Part shown: one piece after another, positions 10,894-22,361 of the stretch
How the letters are laid out: each line of letters opens with the position of its first letter
Numbering within the stretch: position 1 is the stretch's first letter
Assembly: GCF_029962835.1 (NCBI RefSeq)
Contig: NC_080590.1
Coordinates: 70,519,501 to 70,583,500 of the forward strand
Length of the DNA: 64,000 nt
Direction: 5' to 3'
Source of the DNA: Magnolia sinica
Lineage: Eukaryota; Streptophyta; Magnoliopsida; Magnoliales; Magnoliaceae
Made by a program: the position numbers and the translations under genes
Notes under the pieces: model-generated
The model's database searches: none
The model's input: the letters and a program-made list of their open reading frames with translations, nothing else
Told to the model about the DNA's origin: nothing

Positions 10894-13800
10894 GGTGCTG
10901 TGTACTATAAGTTTAGAAGTGCAAAAGGTTATGACAGTGTAGCTGTGCATGGTCCTTTCATATCAGTTTGGAATCTGAAAGAAAAAATATTCGAAGCAAA
11001 GCATTTGGGCAGGGGTACTGATTATGACCTCTTGCTCACCAATGCTCAGACCAATGAAGGTCGGTTCGTTTTCCATTCATTGTTATTGATTGATTAATCT
11101 TTGTTGTTCGAATTGGAGGTTATCCGTGCACAAAAGCACAAGCGTGCCACCACACATCCCCTACACATGGCACACATTTGGGAACGTGGCTGTTCGAAAA
11201 TCAAGGTGGTTTGGTCATTAGGTGGCCACATGTGTATAAAAAGAATGGATTTCAGTCCATATTCTACTTCTTATGCACACGAGTGGACCAGCCTGATTTG
11301 TAGGCTCCACATGTGTATGAAAAGAATGGACAGTTGAGAGAACGATATTTAATGGTCTATATTCTACATATGTATGCAGCCATTGCTGATGAGTGGACCA
11401 GCCTGATTCATGGGCTGGGGAATGTTCATTGATGGTCCCACCCGATGAATTGGCTCAGTACTTTTAACTTATGTATGGATTCTGCTGATGCTTGGTCTGC
11501 AAATAGCATTACTCTTTAGTTAGCATACAGTATGGAATGAAATTGTGTTCATTTCGATGATTATTCTACTATTTTGAGCACTTCTCCAAGAACTCGATCT
11601 GAACATTAATTCAAGCAACTAGAGATATAGAACTGGATCTAAAGATTAATACAAGTAATTAGCGATATTGTACAATGATTGTTTTGAACTACCACGGTTT
11701 CTGATAGTATACATCTTTCCCTTGCCCAGATCATGGGTAGGTGATGGACCAGAATCTCATCGGATGTTTTAGCTATTGTATCTTCTGAAAAGATAATTTT
11801 TGGCTGATGATTGGATAGATGACTGGGGTTGTCCTGTGGGGAAGTTTGTTACAGCATTGCCCATGATAGGCCTGCCTCAATGAAATGTTGGTAATTTGGG
11901 ATGGGCGTTGTGCATTTCATAATGTGAAATGCTATCATGATGCATGATTCATATGGGCTCTATAAAGAGCATAGTTAAAAAACCTGAAAACACGAATCGA
12001 CTGAATGTTCAGTTGGGTCAGGTAATCTCGAAGGTTGACTCGATCTGATATTTAATTTATTGTAATTAAAAATATTAGGTATGCCAATGGATATCTTAAT
12101 AGTTAGAACTAGGAATAAGTAACATAAAATTTAAGTATTTTCATGTTGCTGCCGGTTGGTGTGTTGGTTAAGTGCTTCTCTCCCTTTGGGTGAGGTTTGT
12201 GGGTTTGATTCTCACTCTCCCCATCTACTTTTTATTAATAATAGCTCTGTGATTTACTTCAAGTCATTGCGAGTCACCTTGAGTTGACCCACTGCTCTAG
12301 TCAATGAGTTTTCCCAATTCAAGATCGAATCATGCCTATAACTGAGTTTCCAAGGAGACTTACCTCGAAATCTCACTGAATTGAGTTTACTTGGCTGAAT
12401 TTGAGTTGAGTCTGTGAGTTTTAGAACAATGATAAACAGAAGTGCCTATGAAGTGCCATCCCCATCATAGACATCCCAAAGTTTGTGTGATTGGGAGCAT
12501 TAATTTTGTGCTACCATGAATATGTCCAAACTTGCCCTTCCAATTGAGATTCATTGATTTGGAAGGCTACTACCATAATCTACCTCATTGCCTTCTCAGG
12601 TGCAGACACATGGTGTCCACCGAATCAACATGATCACTGTCCACAAGTTCCATGCGTATGTTCAGATGCTTTGGTGTGCGCTTTATGTTAATCAATGAAT
12701 TGATCATGGCATCATGGTGGCATTCCTCATCTCCATATGCATAGAAGGGGTCAGGATGATCATACTCAGGCTATTTGATCAGAATTAATCAATGAATTGA
12801 TCATGGCATCATGGTGGCATTCCTTATCTCCATATGCATAGAAGGGGTCAGGATGATCATACTCAGGCTATTTGATCAGAACTTCTTATGATCAAAATGT
12901 CAATTGCAATTGGTGATAATCCTAGGTGTCAAAATTTCGCATAGGATTAGATTGCATATTTAAGATTTTATTATTTTCCACAGTTTTGCGCTCACATTGC
13001 TAATGGGAGTTGTGTGCTCTCATTGCCGGTCCCAGGCCTGATAGTAGAGGGTTGCATAAAGTTGGCAGCTGGTGTTAAAATTTGGCTTCAACCTTTTCTC
13101 ATCAATCCTGATGATTAGACATTTCAAAGAGTGGAATGGTGGAACATGATTTGTGTAGTGACCCTAATTAGTTGGGATAAGGATTAGATGATGATCACTG
13201 ATCACAAATCGTCAGCATCAGCATCTAAGCCTTATCCCAACTAATTGGGGTCAGCTACATGAATCCTGTTCTGCCATTTCACTCTATCAAGGGGCATAAC
13301 CTCAGTTAGACCATAGGTCATCAAGTCTTTTTCTTACTACCGCCACCACGTCCTTTTGAGCCTCTTCCTGTTGCCCTTTTAAGAGACTTTCAACTTGCAC
13401 CAACTCCTTCAACTGACACATAATACTTAGATGATGATTGTTTTTCTAGAGTTTATTTGGCTGGTGATATGAGTCATTATTCAGGCATTCTCTATAGTAT
13501 TTTCATAGAGCCTTTGTGGTATTTCTTGTTTCAGATTATACTGATGAAGGAATGCTGGTACCAAGAAATACATCTGTATTAGTTCGCCGGGTTCCCGGAG
13601 CGCCTCGCATGCGCATTGTTGTGGAACGAGAAGAGTAATACATCTCACTCTGAATCTTGATGATTCATTTAGTGTTTTCTTTACATTTATATATATTTCG
13701 CTTTCAACCCGTTGGAAATAGTCAATTCTGTTTTGGCCTTTCATTTTCCTGGCTTACATTCTCTGGGTCTTTTTGGTAGTTAAGAGTTTTTATTTCTTGT

Positions 13801-16800
13801 GTGGAAATTGAGAGCTTCGGTCTGTTTTCTGGTTGCAGGGAGAGTAAGTTAGAAGAAGTTTCACAATCTAATAGTACTGTATGTGTTGCTGATTCATCTG
13901 ACATGAGATCTCTAAATGTAAGACTCTTTAGTGGACTGGTTGGATAATGTCATTTTAGACACTGATTTTGGAAGAATTCTCTTTAGTGAATGATAAGAAG
14001 TGGTAAATCCGAATAATATTTTGTTGCTTTGTTTTACAGCCTGAAGAGTTGGAAGGGTATGATTTTGGAAATGATGCCTTTGCTATTCCAGAGGTGGTAC
14101 CAGTGCAATCTAGCAATCTGGTGAAAAATTATCAAAGTAAGGCTGAGGAAGATAGGAAGGTGGAAAATGATCAAAGTAGGGCTGAAGAAGATAGGAAGAT
14201 CAAGGTGTTAGTCGACATGCCTGCTTTGGACATGCAATGGTGAGATATTGCTCCTTCCATGCGTTCTCTGATATGATATGGTGTTTCCATTGCCAACACT
14301 TTTTTTTTTTTTTTTTCTTTTCTCTCCTTTTCTCTCAGTTTCACCGTTCTGGATTGATCATACAGGAAAACAAAGGGAACTTTTGGTTTTGAAGGAGGCT
14401 TTGGAAGGGTTACGGGTGATAGAATGACGGAGGGCCATGGTTTTGGTATGTTCCATGGAATTTGATGTCTAATTTGTTTGTGTTTATTATTTGCTATAAT
14501 TCTGTGTGATCATATTGTATTTGTTCCAGTTTTCCTCAATTGCTTTAATTGTTAGTACAAATGTCTTCGGTGTTCTGTATGTGATATAACTCACATTCCT
14601 CCAACGCTGTTGAAATGGTGTTATTTTATCTTGTTTAGCATTTTTTCTCGCTATGATAATTAATCCTTGAATCTACAAGGAGAGTTAGAAATCTCTAAAA
14701 TGAGAATAAAAATAATATTATTGAATGAAGAAAAAGGTATGGCTTACAACGTATCTGTTGTACTTATATAAGCAACAAGGTTCTAGACTCCTAAATCCAA
14801 CTCAAAATGGAAGTCCCCCGGAATAGTAAACTTGATAAAAGTAGGAAAAGACATCTAAACCTACCTAAACTTGTAAACAAATCTTAGATGACTAAAACAA
14901 AGACTTAGGACCACAACGGGACTCAAAATCTTAAAAACAGCAAAAAAACGTAACTTACTAAAAGTAGTAAGTTTCAAACTAAATGCAAATTTGACCCTGA
15001 AAATGGCCTTTTTTTTTTCAAGAAATACCTTGGATCCAACCAACTCCGTCAGTTGCCATGTTGTAGGTTGGTCGATAGCTTTCTAACAATACATTGTACA
15101 TGCAAATCTGCAACCTGTTGCAAAGTTATGGCTGCTGAAAGCTATAGTGCACTTTTAGGCCATTTTGGCCCTAGATCGAGCTTTTTGGTCCGATTTCTTT
15201 TGGTCCTGGTCATCATGAAGTCATCTGCAACTTGTTCTACATCAGTTTAGCATATGCTTCTTTTTTTTTTCTTCTTCTTCCCATTTTGAGAATCTCCTTG
15301 TAATCTTTTTTCACTTTTCATATGTAAACCTATTGTCGTTGCAGTTCTTTATGGTTCTAACATTTAAAATTTTGCTTGATTGAAGGCTGGAGTGGATCGT
15401 TAGAGCGCACGACACCTCCACAAGGGTATATCTGTCACAGATGCAAAGTTCCCGGGCATTTTATTCAGCATTGCCCAACAAATGGCAATCCGAGCTATGA
15501 CATTAGAGGGTTGAAACATCCAACTGGTTTTCCAAAGTCGATGCTAGTGGAAACTCCAGATGGCTCCTTTGCATTACCAAGTGGAGCTGTTGCTATAAAG
15601 CCAAATGAGTAAGTTGATATTCTATCATTTTTATTTTTATTTTTTTTTAAAGCCAGGCTGATATTTCCTCTTTTGAAAGGCATGATGGCTCATATATGAC
15701 ATTTTCAACTTGAAACAGAGCTGCTTTTGTGAAGGAGATTGAGGGGCCTTTAACTCGATATGTCAGAACTATTCCACCAGAATTGCATTGCCCACTCTGT
15801 AAAGAAGTAATGAAAGATGCTATCCTAACCGGCAAGTGCTGTTTCAGGAGTTTCTGTGATAAATGTTAGTTTTCTGATCTTTGGAACTGTCTTTTGTAGC
15901 AGTAAGTAATAATTCTAATTCTGTATGATATTTGACAGTTTTTTTTTTTTTCTTTTGTATTTTCAATTGAATTTGGCAACTTCATTACCTCCTGCTATGC
16001 TAGTTTCCTGTTTGCAACTTCTTAATTGCACATGACTTTGTTTGTTTACACCATATATCAGGAAATTTCATGATTTATCAGTCTAATTTGCTGCAATATT
16101 TCCTGATATTTCATGAAGTTTGGTGCAACCAAACAAACCCTAAACCATTTCTGTAAGTTCTGCTTTTAAAATTAAAAGCAAAGAGTTCTTTAAAAAAAAA
16201 AAACAAGTAAAAAGAAAGAAAGAAAGAAAAGAAGAAGCAAAGACACTAGTCAATGCAAAAGAACCACCTTTAATTTTATTTTGTCATATAATAAAAACAT
16301 GTTGGTTTTGTCAGTGCTGGGATCTGACTGCTTGCAAATTATGAATGTCATGCTGAAAATGCTCCACATGTGCCCTCACATGCCAACTTCGCATGGAATC
16401 TGAGCTTTGTACTAGGTCGGCCACTCTTTGTGGCAGCCTGCCCAAGATTAGGGTGGCCATCTGTATGAAAACAATTGATGGTTTAATAGAAACTGCCAAA
16501 ATGTTGATGGTTTAATAGAAACTGCCAAAATGTTTTCGTGCAGCCTCAATTGATGAGTGAATTGGCATTATTTTCGGGTTGATCATATATGTGGTGGGGC
16601 ACACCTGATTCCTGGATGCCCCAGAGATGGTAATGGAATGGTGGGCTTAACAGAACTTGGTTTTAAGTGGGGAATCCTTACAGAGATGTGTGTGGGCTTA
16701 GCAAAACACCGGTTTTAAACGGCATCATGATACACAACGCCAGGATGTATTGTTCTTTACTTTTTGTGGCAGTTATTTATTTGCATTTTTCATTTTTGAG

Positions 16801-18256
16801 ACATGCTACAAATTCTCAGTTATCTATGCATTTTTAATCAGGTATTAGGGACCACATAATCTCAAAATCCATGTGTGCATGTGGGGCCATAAACATCCGT
16901 GCGGATAGCCTGATACCTAATAAGACACTTAGGGAGACCATTGATCGTGTCTTAGAGTCAACAACCAGTAGTACTCTAGAAAGTGCTGGAAGCTTATCGC
17001 AAGTTCAAGGTTTGCATTTCACTGAAGCATGTCTCCTTCCGTATATCTGATTCAAATAATATTTCCGTCGTGTTAATCCACCTGTTTTCATCAGAGAGCA
17101 ATTCGCATACTCTTTCTGCCACTGTGAAGAAAGAACACATACCATCCTCCCATAAAGATGGCACTTTGAATAGAAAGAGGCCTGTGCATGAAGAGAAGCT
17201 TACTATTGATACTCCCCTTCAGTCCTTGAAGAGAAGTAAGACTGCAACAAATATTGAAAAATCTGAAGTGACATTGGAGCAAGAACCAGCGTCACTGGGT
17301 GGAGCTCCTCCGCTGGCCAAAGAGAAAGTCCTGGAGAAGCTGCCTGTTGGTGAGCCAGGTGAATGCTTTGCAAATGTTAAGAAATTCTTTTCGTTTTGGC
17401 TTGTGGGATAGTTTTTGGCCCATTTGGGTAAGTAGTGGTCACCTGGGAATTAGGAACATGTTAAGATTAGCCATCATCAGCCAATTTGAAATGAAATGAC
17501 AAGAAGCTTCTTCTTCTTCTTTTTTTGTCTTTTTTTTTCCCAAGTCAGATGTATATGGTGGTTGTTTCCTGACTTATTTATTTATTTATTCACCACAGGA
17601 AAGAAGAAACGGGAAAAAGCATGCAAACCTGCTAATGGTTAGTCTGTCACCTTTCACTTTAAAAAAAAGAAAAAGAAAAAGAAAAAAAAAAGAAGCAATA
17701 TCCATCCACGACTTCTCGATAAGTGACTGAAACCCATGTATTACAAACTTTGCATGGCTGCCCCTTGAGGGGAATACATGCTGTATATCATTTGAAGTGA
17801 ATGAATATATGGTAATACATGAGATAAATGATTTCCATTGCAGTGTTAGAACCTTCTTTCTTTCTATAGTTCTCTTCTGAGTTCTTGTGCCACCACGAGT
17901 AAGGTGGTACTCGCAATTTCTCCATGTATCAGTATTAGGGTCAACTCCACCACGAATAAGGTGGCACTGGCTATATCTCCATGTATCAGTATTAGGGTTA
18001 ACTTCAACCATTGATGTACTTCTTTTTGTTCTAACGGTAGTTTATTTGATTATTCTGTCTTGCAGCTGCGGACTTGCAATGGAGAACCTCTCAAAATCAT
18101 GCGGCCCTAAACCATCTGATTCCATTTGGCCCTTCATCCTACAACCCATATTGGGCCGGCATGCAGTGGGGAGTGAACGAGTATATGGTGCCTTATGCTG
18201 ATGATATGCAGTGCATGGGCTATGCAGCAGGTCCATTTGGAGAAGGGTATATGTGA
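10891..18256 (+). CDS. PQT3-like: PARAQUAT TOLERANCE 3-like (DWNN/RBBP6-type) E3 ubiquitin ligase
   Basis: Predicted coding exons, all with GT-AG borders and consistent phase: 10891-11059, 13535-13634, 13839-13917, 14040-14239, 14366-14445, 15386-15608, 15719-15864, 16842-17009, 17095-17349 (or 17358), 17599-17637, 18066-18256. They join to 1650 nt, 549 residues. Residues 1-76 form a DWNN ubiquitin-like domain (YYKFRSAKGYDS...RRVPGAPRMRIVV). A CCHC knuckle sits at C226/C229/H234/C239. A RING-like domain has C308, C311, C324/C325, C330, C333, C344 and C346. Basic stretches (LKRSK, KKKREK) could be nuclear signals. In this family the protein ubiquitinates targets in the nucleus; Arabidopsis PQT3 restrains oxidative-stress tolerance. 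Relatives are usually longer, with a basic C-terminus. Here a stop at 18254 comes just where the family continues, and a frame two bases off continues MPFIHPFK, so the C-terminus may be truncated by a frameshift. Confidence 0.88.
11967..12432. mobile_element. Probable MITE in intron 1, hosting a SINE
   Basis: The left end atagttaaaaaacctgaaaa and the right end gagttttagaacaat are approximate inverted complements. The inner arms are rich in gactcgat / tgagttgac phrases of the kind seen in plant hAT-like MITEs. No coding capacity. The target duplication was not resolved. Confidence 0.4.
12150..12242 (+). mobile_element. tRNA-derived SINE head
   Basis: A block resembling tRNA promoter boxes: A-box-like tggttaagtgc, then 35-40 bases on, B-box-like gggtttgattctc, followed by an AT-rich end (tttttattaataatag). 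It is not a functional tRNA: no acceptor stem forms and no clean anticodon arm is visible. It sits inside the MITE-like unit, so it inserted later. Confidence 0.5.
12688..12881. repeat. 97-bp tandem duplication in intron 1
   Basis: Units 12688-12784 and 12785-12881 are almost identical (one visible difference, cctcat versus cttat). Each runs from ttaatcaatgaattgatcat to actcaggctatttgatcaga. Near-identity means a recent duplication. Confidence 0.9.
13155..13200 (+). mobile_element. RTE LINE 3' tail fragment (+)
   Basis: The phrase gaccctaattagttgggata then aggattagatgatgat is the typical 3' terminus of plant RTE LINEs, including the short ATG/GAT-type tail. It faces the minus-strand RTE fragment just downstream, tail to tail. 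Confidence 0.6.
13212..13430 (-). mobile_element. RTE LINE 3' end with decayed ORF C-terminus
   Basis: On the minus strand the end reads gaccccaattagttgggata then aggcttagatgctgat, an RTE 3' tail. Upstream on that strand, translation gives fragments of the RTE ORF end (KRTWWR, EKDLMTYGLTEVMPLDR, WQNRIHVADPN) interrupted by stops. It is a short, 5'-truncated dead copy within intron 1. Confidence 0.75.
14446..15385 (+). other. Intron 5 of the PQT3-like gene
   Basis: The donor gtatgttcc and acceptor ttgattgaag give a 940-bp intron. The central part (about 14690-15260) reads like inserted repeat DNA (tgagaataaaaataatatta, then gcttacaacgtatctgttgt), possibly an LTR or MITE remnant. No family was assigned and no reading frame in it looks real. 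Confidence 0.55.
16473..16534. repeat. ~30-bp tandem duplication in intron 7
   Basis: The phrase tgatggtttaatagaaactg ccaaaatgtt occurs twice in direct succession. Confidence 0.8.
17890..18003. repeat. 57-bp tandem duplication in the last intron
   Basis: Units 17890-17946 and 17947-18003 share ccaccacga-taaggtgg...tctccatgtatcagtattag. They lie shortly before the acceptor of the last exon (18065) and differ at several sites. Confidence 0.85.
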
Positions 18257-18721
18257 TGCCATTCATTCATCCTTTTAAGAGGTATGTTGGGTTCTGGGAA
18301 ATCTTTTCTTGGAAAATTACATTGGCACCTCCATTCTTGAAAAAGAAAAATCAGAACTTTGAAACCCGAAAAGGGTACAGTATAATCTTATGCTTTAGCA
18401 TGATAATGACCTCAGTGCGAAGATACTGCGTTTACGTTTGTGGCATAACTATGATCATCTGCATGGATTATTTATTTATTTATTTATTTTCTATTTAAAA
18501 TTTTTGTTCCTGTTTCCATGATCTTGTGACTAGAAAACCAAAATAGTTGAATAATATTATAATTTAGTATATTTATTTTTGCAAGTGCACCCACACGCGA
18601 GCGTGCACACACCGAAGGAGGGAGGGATGCAGGGATGAGTGCCAACCTGTCAATTACGTACAACGTTCAAAACTGCTGAAAGGCTCGCCTGATAATGAAG
18701 AACATCTGCCGCAAACTCCAA

Positions 18722-18817
18722 GCCGATCCACTCATCAGGTGGGCCACACCATAGAAATGGACAGCAGCCCATCTGATCCAGAGTACAGTCGTGGCCCACC
18801 AAATGAGTGGATCAGGC
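18722..18817. repeat. Short perfect-arm fold-back
   Basis: gccgatccactcatcaggtg ggccac at the left is mirrored by gtggcccaccaaatgagtgg atcagg at the right: a stem of about 26 bp with three or four mismatches and a 45-base loop. Its wording matches the fold-back MITE family. Confidence 0.65.
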
Positions 18818-19625
18818 TTTTTTGTGGTAGCTGGTGATCTTCATGGTGCGCCCAAACTTTGGATCGGTTGGATGTCATACACAATTGACAAGTTGGCTCT
18901 TATCCACTAGTTGAATGGTATATGAGAAGTAAGAGGCTCTGCTAGTGCTTCAAAACTTGAACAAGGCCTAAATTCACATGGTCAGTTTGTTTATAACTTG
19001 TGTGGATTAAGATGAATTCTCATTGATTTGCCGATATTCCAAGTTCTTGAATTCTGTTGTCGTTCATGGATATAACGTCTTTTAGAAATTCTCTCTCTGC
19101 AAGTATTGATGATTGTAGTGGCCTCCGGTGTTGTTGTATCCTGCAGTCGACACAATGATTGCGGCAGCTCGTCTCTTTTGTCCGACAAGGATGTTACTGG
19201 CTGTTGAAGGCGACAATGTCGGTGCAGACATTTGTGGAAATTGGATTTGGAGTGAGGATGGGTTTCCATGAAGGCAAAATGGATTGGAATGGTTTCTTGG
19301 GCTTGTGACCTACAATGGGGAGTGGTGGGGGGGAAGATATGTAAATAAAAGATGTATTTTCTTTTTTAATTTTGGTTGTTGCCAATGAATTGTATAATGA
19401 GCTGTTTATTGTAAACATTTATTGATTATATATGGAAAACATTGGTGCATAAGAGTTGTGAGTTGTTGTCTTCACTCGAATCTTGATAGCATTACATACA
19501 TATCTGGACATATATCGAATGGAATGTGGGGCTTTTTGAGTTTTGTTGGGGAAAATGCAAAGCATCTCTTTTTAGCTTATATGGATTTTATGTGGAATCA
19601 ATGTTGATGGGGTGTGCATTTGATA

Positions 19626-20035
19626 GGGGCTTCACATATGAGGGTGGCTGGGTAGCCCGCCTGAACTTGCGAACCCTATCAGGCTTTGAGCTAGGCTTGG
19701 GCCGGTTTTGGGCCTGCATGAATGGCCCAATCAATTTTCGAGTTGGGCTTGGGCTTAAGTCATTTAGTTGAGTGTTGGTTTCATTCCTCTAAAATGTCTA
19801 TTTCTTTGTGCATGTATAAATGGATGGATGGATCAGGAAAATTCAGTGTTAGTATGGATTTTATCAATTTTAAGGCCAGGCAGGTACGGTGGGGCCCATA
19901 CCGAACCAGTTTCTTTTATGCTTTCTCTTGGGTTGTGTGCGAAGCCCATTCTGGGATGGGACTTGGGCCTTAAGTGTTGGTCCAGGACTGGGCTCAAGCT
20001 TAGCTGGGTCCAAAACCCATCGCATTGCCACCCCT
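19626..20035. mobile_element. Decayed hAT-like MITE
   Basis: The segment is full of gggcttgggc / gggccttaag words. It ends with gcattgccacccctga, whose reverse complement (TCAGGGGTGGCAATGC) is a common hAT-type terminus in plants. The left end (taggggcttcacat) matches poorly and no 8-bp duplication was found. Confidence 0.4.
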
Positions 20036-21096
20036 GAAGTGTATGTGATGTGAGATCTGTTAGTTGATTTGGAGGAAAGTAGCAAAGCTCAAAAGGCTCA
20101 TCTACTTGGTTGATCCGCTCTTTTCTCCCTATTATGAAAAGAACTATTCCCCAGTTTTCCCCATCTACGTTGGTTTATAGATCCAATGCTCATACGGTAT
20201 CTGATGTAGTGGCACTAAAAAATTGGATATCCAAATGCTCAAACGTTATCTGTGACTTCAGAATGGGGAAACATTTTCGCAACATTGGCTGTGTGAGGAA
20301 TGTAAGTTGTCTCAGTAGATGGTGGTGGAAAAGTAATCTTAATTTTTATTTTTATTTTTAAACTTTTTGCCACTAGTCTAATTAACAGAGGGGGCATCAG
20401 TGTTAGTTAGCCACAAAAGACGTACTTAATATGGCCAAAACTTTTGGTTGGCAGCTTTAACAGGTCATCTTCATTAACCAACTTTTGTTTTATGGATGGT
20501 CTCTATATATTAAAGAGATCTCATTTGATTGTCTGAAAATTATCTGAGTCCATTAGTTGCCTTGGTTAATGGTATTTCCTGGCTATTGACACTTGTGTTG
20601 GCTTGGTCTGTTTTTTACAAGTGCCATTAGTAATATCATCTACAGCATGTAAGGGGAATTGCACCTCACCTTCTCTTCTTTTTATCCTTGTAGATCAAAT
20701 TGGGAAATGTGTAGCAATTTCAAAAAGGTTACTTGATCTTGAAATTTACGAGAATAATGAATCTGAGGATCATCTTTCTATGAGTTCAAATGGGTGATAA
20801 TTATGGCAGTGTTTAGCCATTACCATCACTGGAGATCCAGTGCAGGAAAACAGGGCATTGCCGGGCGCCTTTTTCTCCTCATCTAAGCCAGCGCCAACAT
20901 ATGCAATTATCACCGGCATGTCACGTGGCTGTCGGCGGTGGATGTAAACGAACTCCTTAAAAATTGCATCCGTCGTTTGGGGGTACCATTTGCCGGCGCT
21001 AGTTAAAACCAGGCAATAACTAAAGGTTTCACAGGTTACAAAAAAAATAATAATAATAATAACTTAATCATTTCTTATTCTCTCGGCCCGCCCCCC

Positions 21097-21099
<3 letters not shown>

Positions 21100-21151
<52 letters not shown>
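21100..21151. repeat. (CT)n microsatellite
   Basis: About 26 CT units, some 230 bases before the left end of element A. Confidence 0.9.
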
Positions 21152-21153
<2 letters not shown>

Positions 21154-21383
21154 AGCCTCCTATGCCCCCCATTCCCTTCCCGCTCTCTTTACATCTCATT
21201 CCTCTCATGAATCTCTCAAAATCCTAGCAACCTCTCAATTTCAGTTGATTTCTCAAGTTGGTGGGATGGTGCACAAGTAGGACCCACATCTCAGGTTCAA
21301 GGCCATTCGAGAAGCACAAAAGTTACAATAGCTGCTGACATTGATACAATTGATATCTCTAACATGATCAGTTGCAAGGCGTG

Positions 21384-22290
21384 TGTTGGGGGAAAAATTG
21401 ACAAGTCGATAAGTCGACTTATGGAATGAACCAACTCTACTGAACCAGCACGGACCTAGTGAAAATTGAGCCTGATAAGGTATCTACATCTAGAAACAGG
21501 CCGACCTCCAAGGAGGTCAATACAACTATAAGGATACTCAAAGAACACGGCTACGAGACCATTCGAATGAACCGTGTTCTGACCTAATAGATCGAGTATA
21601 GATTGATCATAGAACAATCGATAGGTCGGATAAAGCCCGGTCGTAGATCAACCCCAGATCACCTATTACCTGCCCATAGCTCAACTATAGATTGGCCATT
21701 GGACAACCATAAATCGGCCACCACCTGGTTATAGGTCGATGGTGTCCCATAACAAGGTTTGAGGTTCACTAGCGCCCAGATAAAAGGAATGCAGCAACTC
21801 AGCCATTGGTCGAGGATGGTGAATGTTGACCTGTCAAGAAAGACAGAATCGCTCATTCTCGAACCGACACCCGCCTAGGAAGGCCGACCTAAATCCGAGC
21901 TGGAGATTTAATGAATCCCTGATCATCCCGAGGATCTCTCTCTAGATCTTCCGGGGATAATATCGAATCCTGGTAATCTCGGAAACTGATAATCTCATAA
22001 AAATTCTGAATCCGGACAGATCGCCAAGATATCGGGACGAGTCCTCATACAGTCAGACTCTCTACCCTATATATAAAGGTATCCCCAACCTTCAAAGGTA
22101 CGCAACTTCTAACCCTAGCATTCGACTGTTGTCTCTTTTTTAGAGATCCTACCCTACGAAAAGACCCCATTCCTGACTTAGGCATTAGAGAGTCCCTTGC
22201 ACCAGCTAGGGTCTCCTTTGTTTCTCTCTTACATCTATGTAAGTATAAAAGGGTCAACCGTAGAGGGTCTGCTGGAAAACTGCATCAACA
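21384..22290 (+). repeat. 5' LTR of element A
   Basis: 907 bp, TGTTGGGGG to CATCAACA. It contains CCCTATATATAAAGG near 22062-22080, a likely TATA box. Just after the LTR, tttggtgccttttgtgggaa resembles the TGGTGCC-type primer-binding sites of plant Tat-group elements. Confidence 0.9.
22062..22080 (+). promoter_or_regulatory. TATA box of the element A 5' LTR
   Basis: ctatatataaagg lies about 210 bases before the LTR end; the 3' LTR copy has ctatatataacgg at about 54680. Position and sequence fit a retroelement promoter. Confidence 0.6.
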
Positions 22291-22312
22291 GTTTGGTGCC
22301 TTTTGTGGGAAC
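22291..22312 (+). other. Primer-binding site of element A
   Basis: gtttggtgccttttgtggga starts directly after the 5' LTR and resembles the (T)TGGCGCCGT(T/C)TGTGGG sites of plant Ty3/gypsy Tat elements, with a few changes. Confidence 0.65.
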
Positions 22313-22361
22313 GACGTTTTAAACCGTTCTAGTTCTACCAGTGAACATCTTAAATTCATCT

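Larger units (their letters stand above)
11060..13534 (+). other. Intron 1 of the PQT3-like gene (2.5 kb)
   Basis: Donor gtcggttc after codon 56 and acceptor tttcttgtttcag. This is the longest intron of the gene and holds most of its repeats: a MITE-like unit with a SINE inside it, a 97-bp tandem duplication and RTE LINE tails. No separate gene is seen in it. Confidence 0.75.
18257..21383. other. 3' flank of the PQT3-like gene and intergenic DNA
   Basis: The 3' untranslated region presumably begins here; no single poly-A signal can be chosen among many AT-rich stretches. I found no downstream exon encoding the usual PQT3 C-terminus. Contents include a short fold-back (18722-18817), a hAT-like remnant (about 19626-20035), poly-pyrimidine DNA and a CT microsatellite. 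Reading frames here are short and unconvincing. Confidence 0.5.

Noticed and set aside
19010-19420. Possible last exon of the PQT3-like gene or a separate minus-strand gene
   Set aside because: No frame matches the expected C-terminus and the minus-strand frames have no domain. It may be untranslated exon sequence, but nothing shows it.
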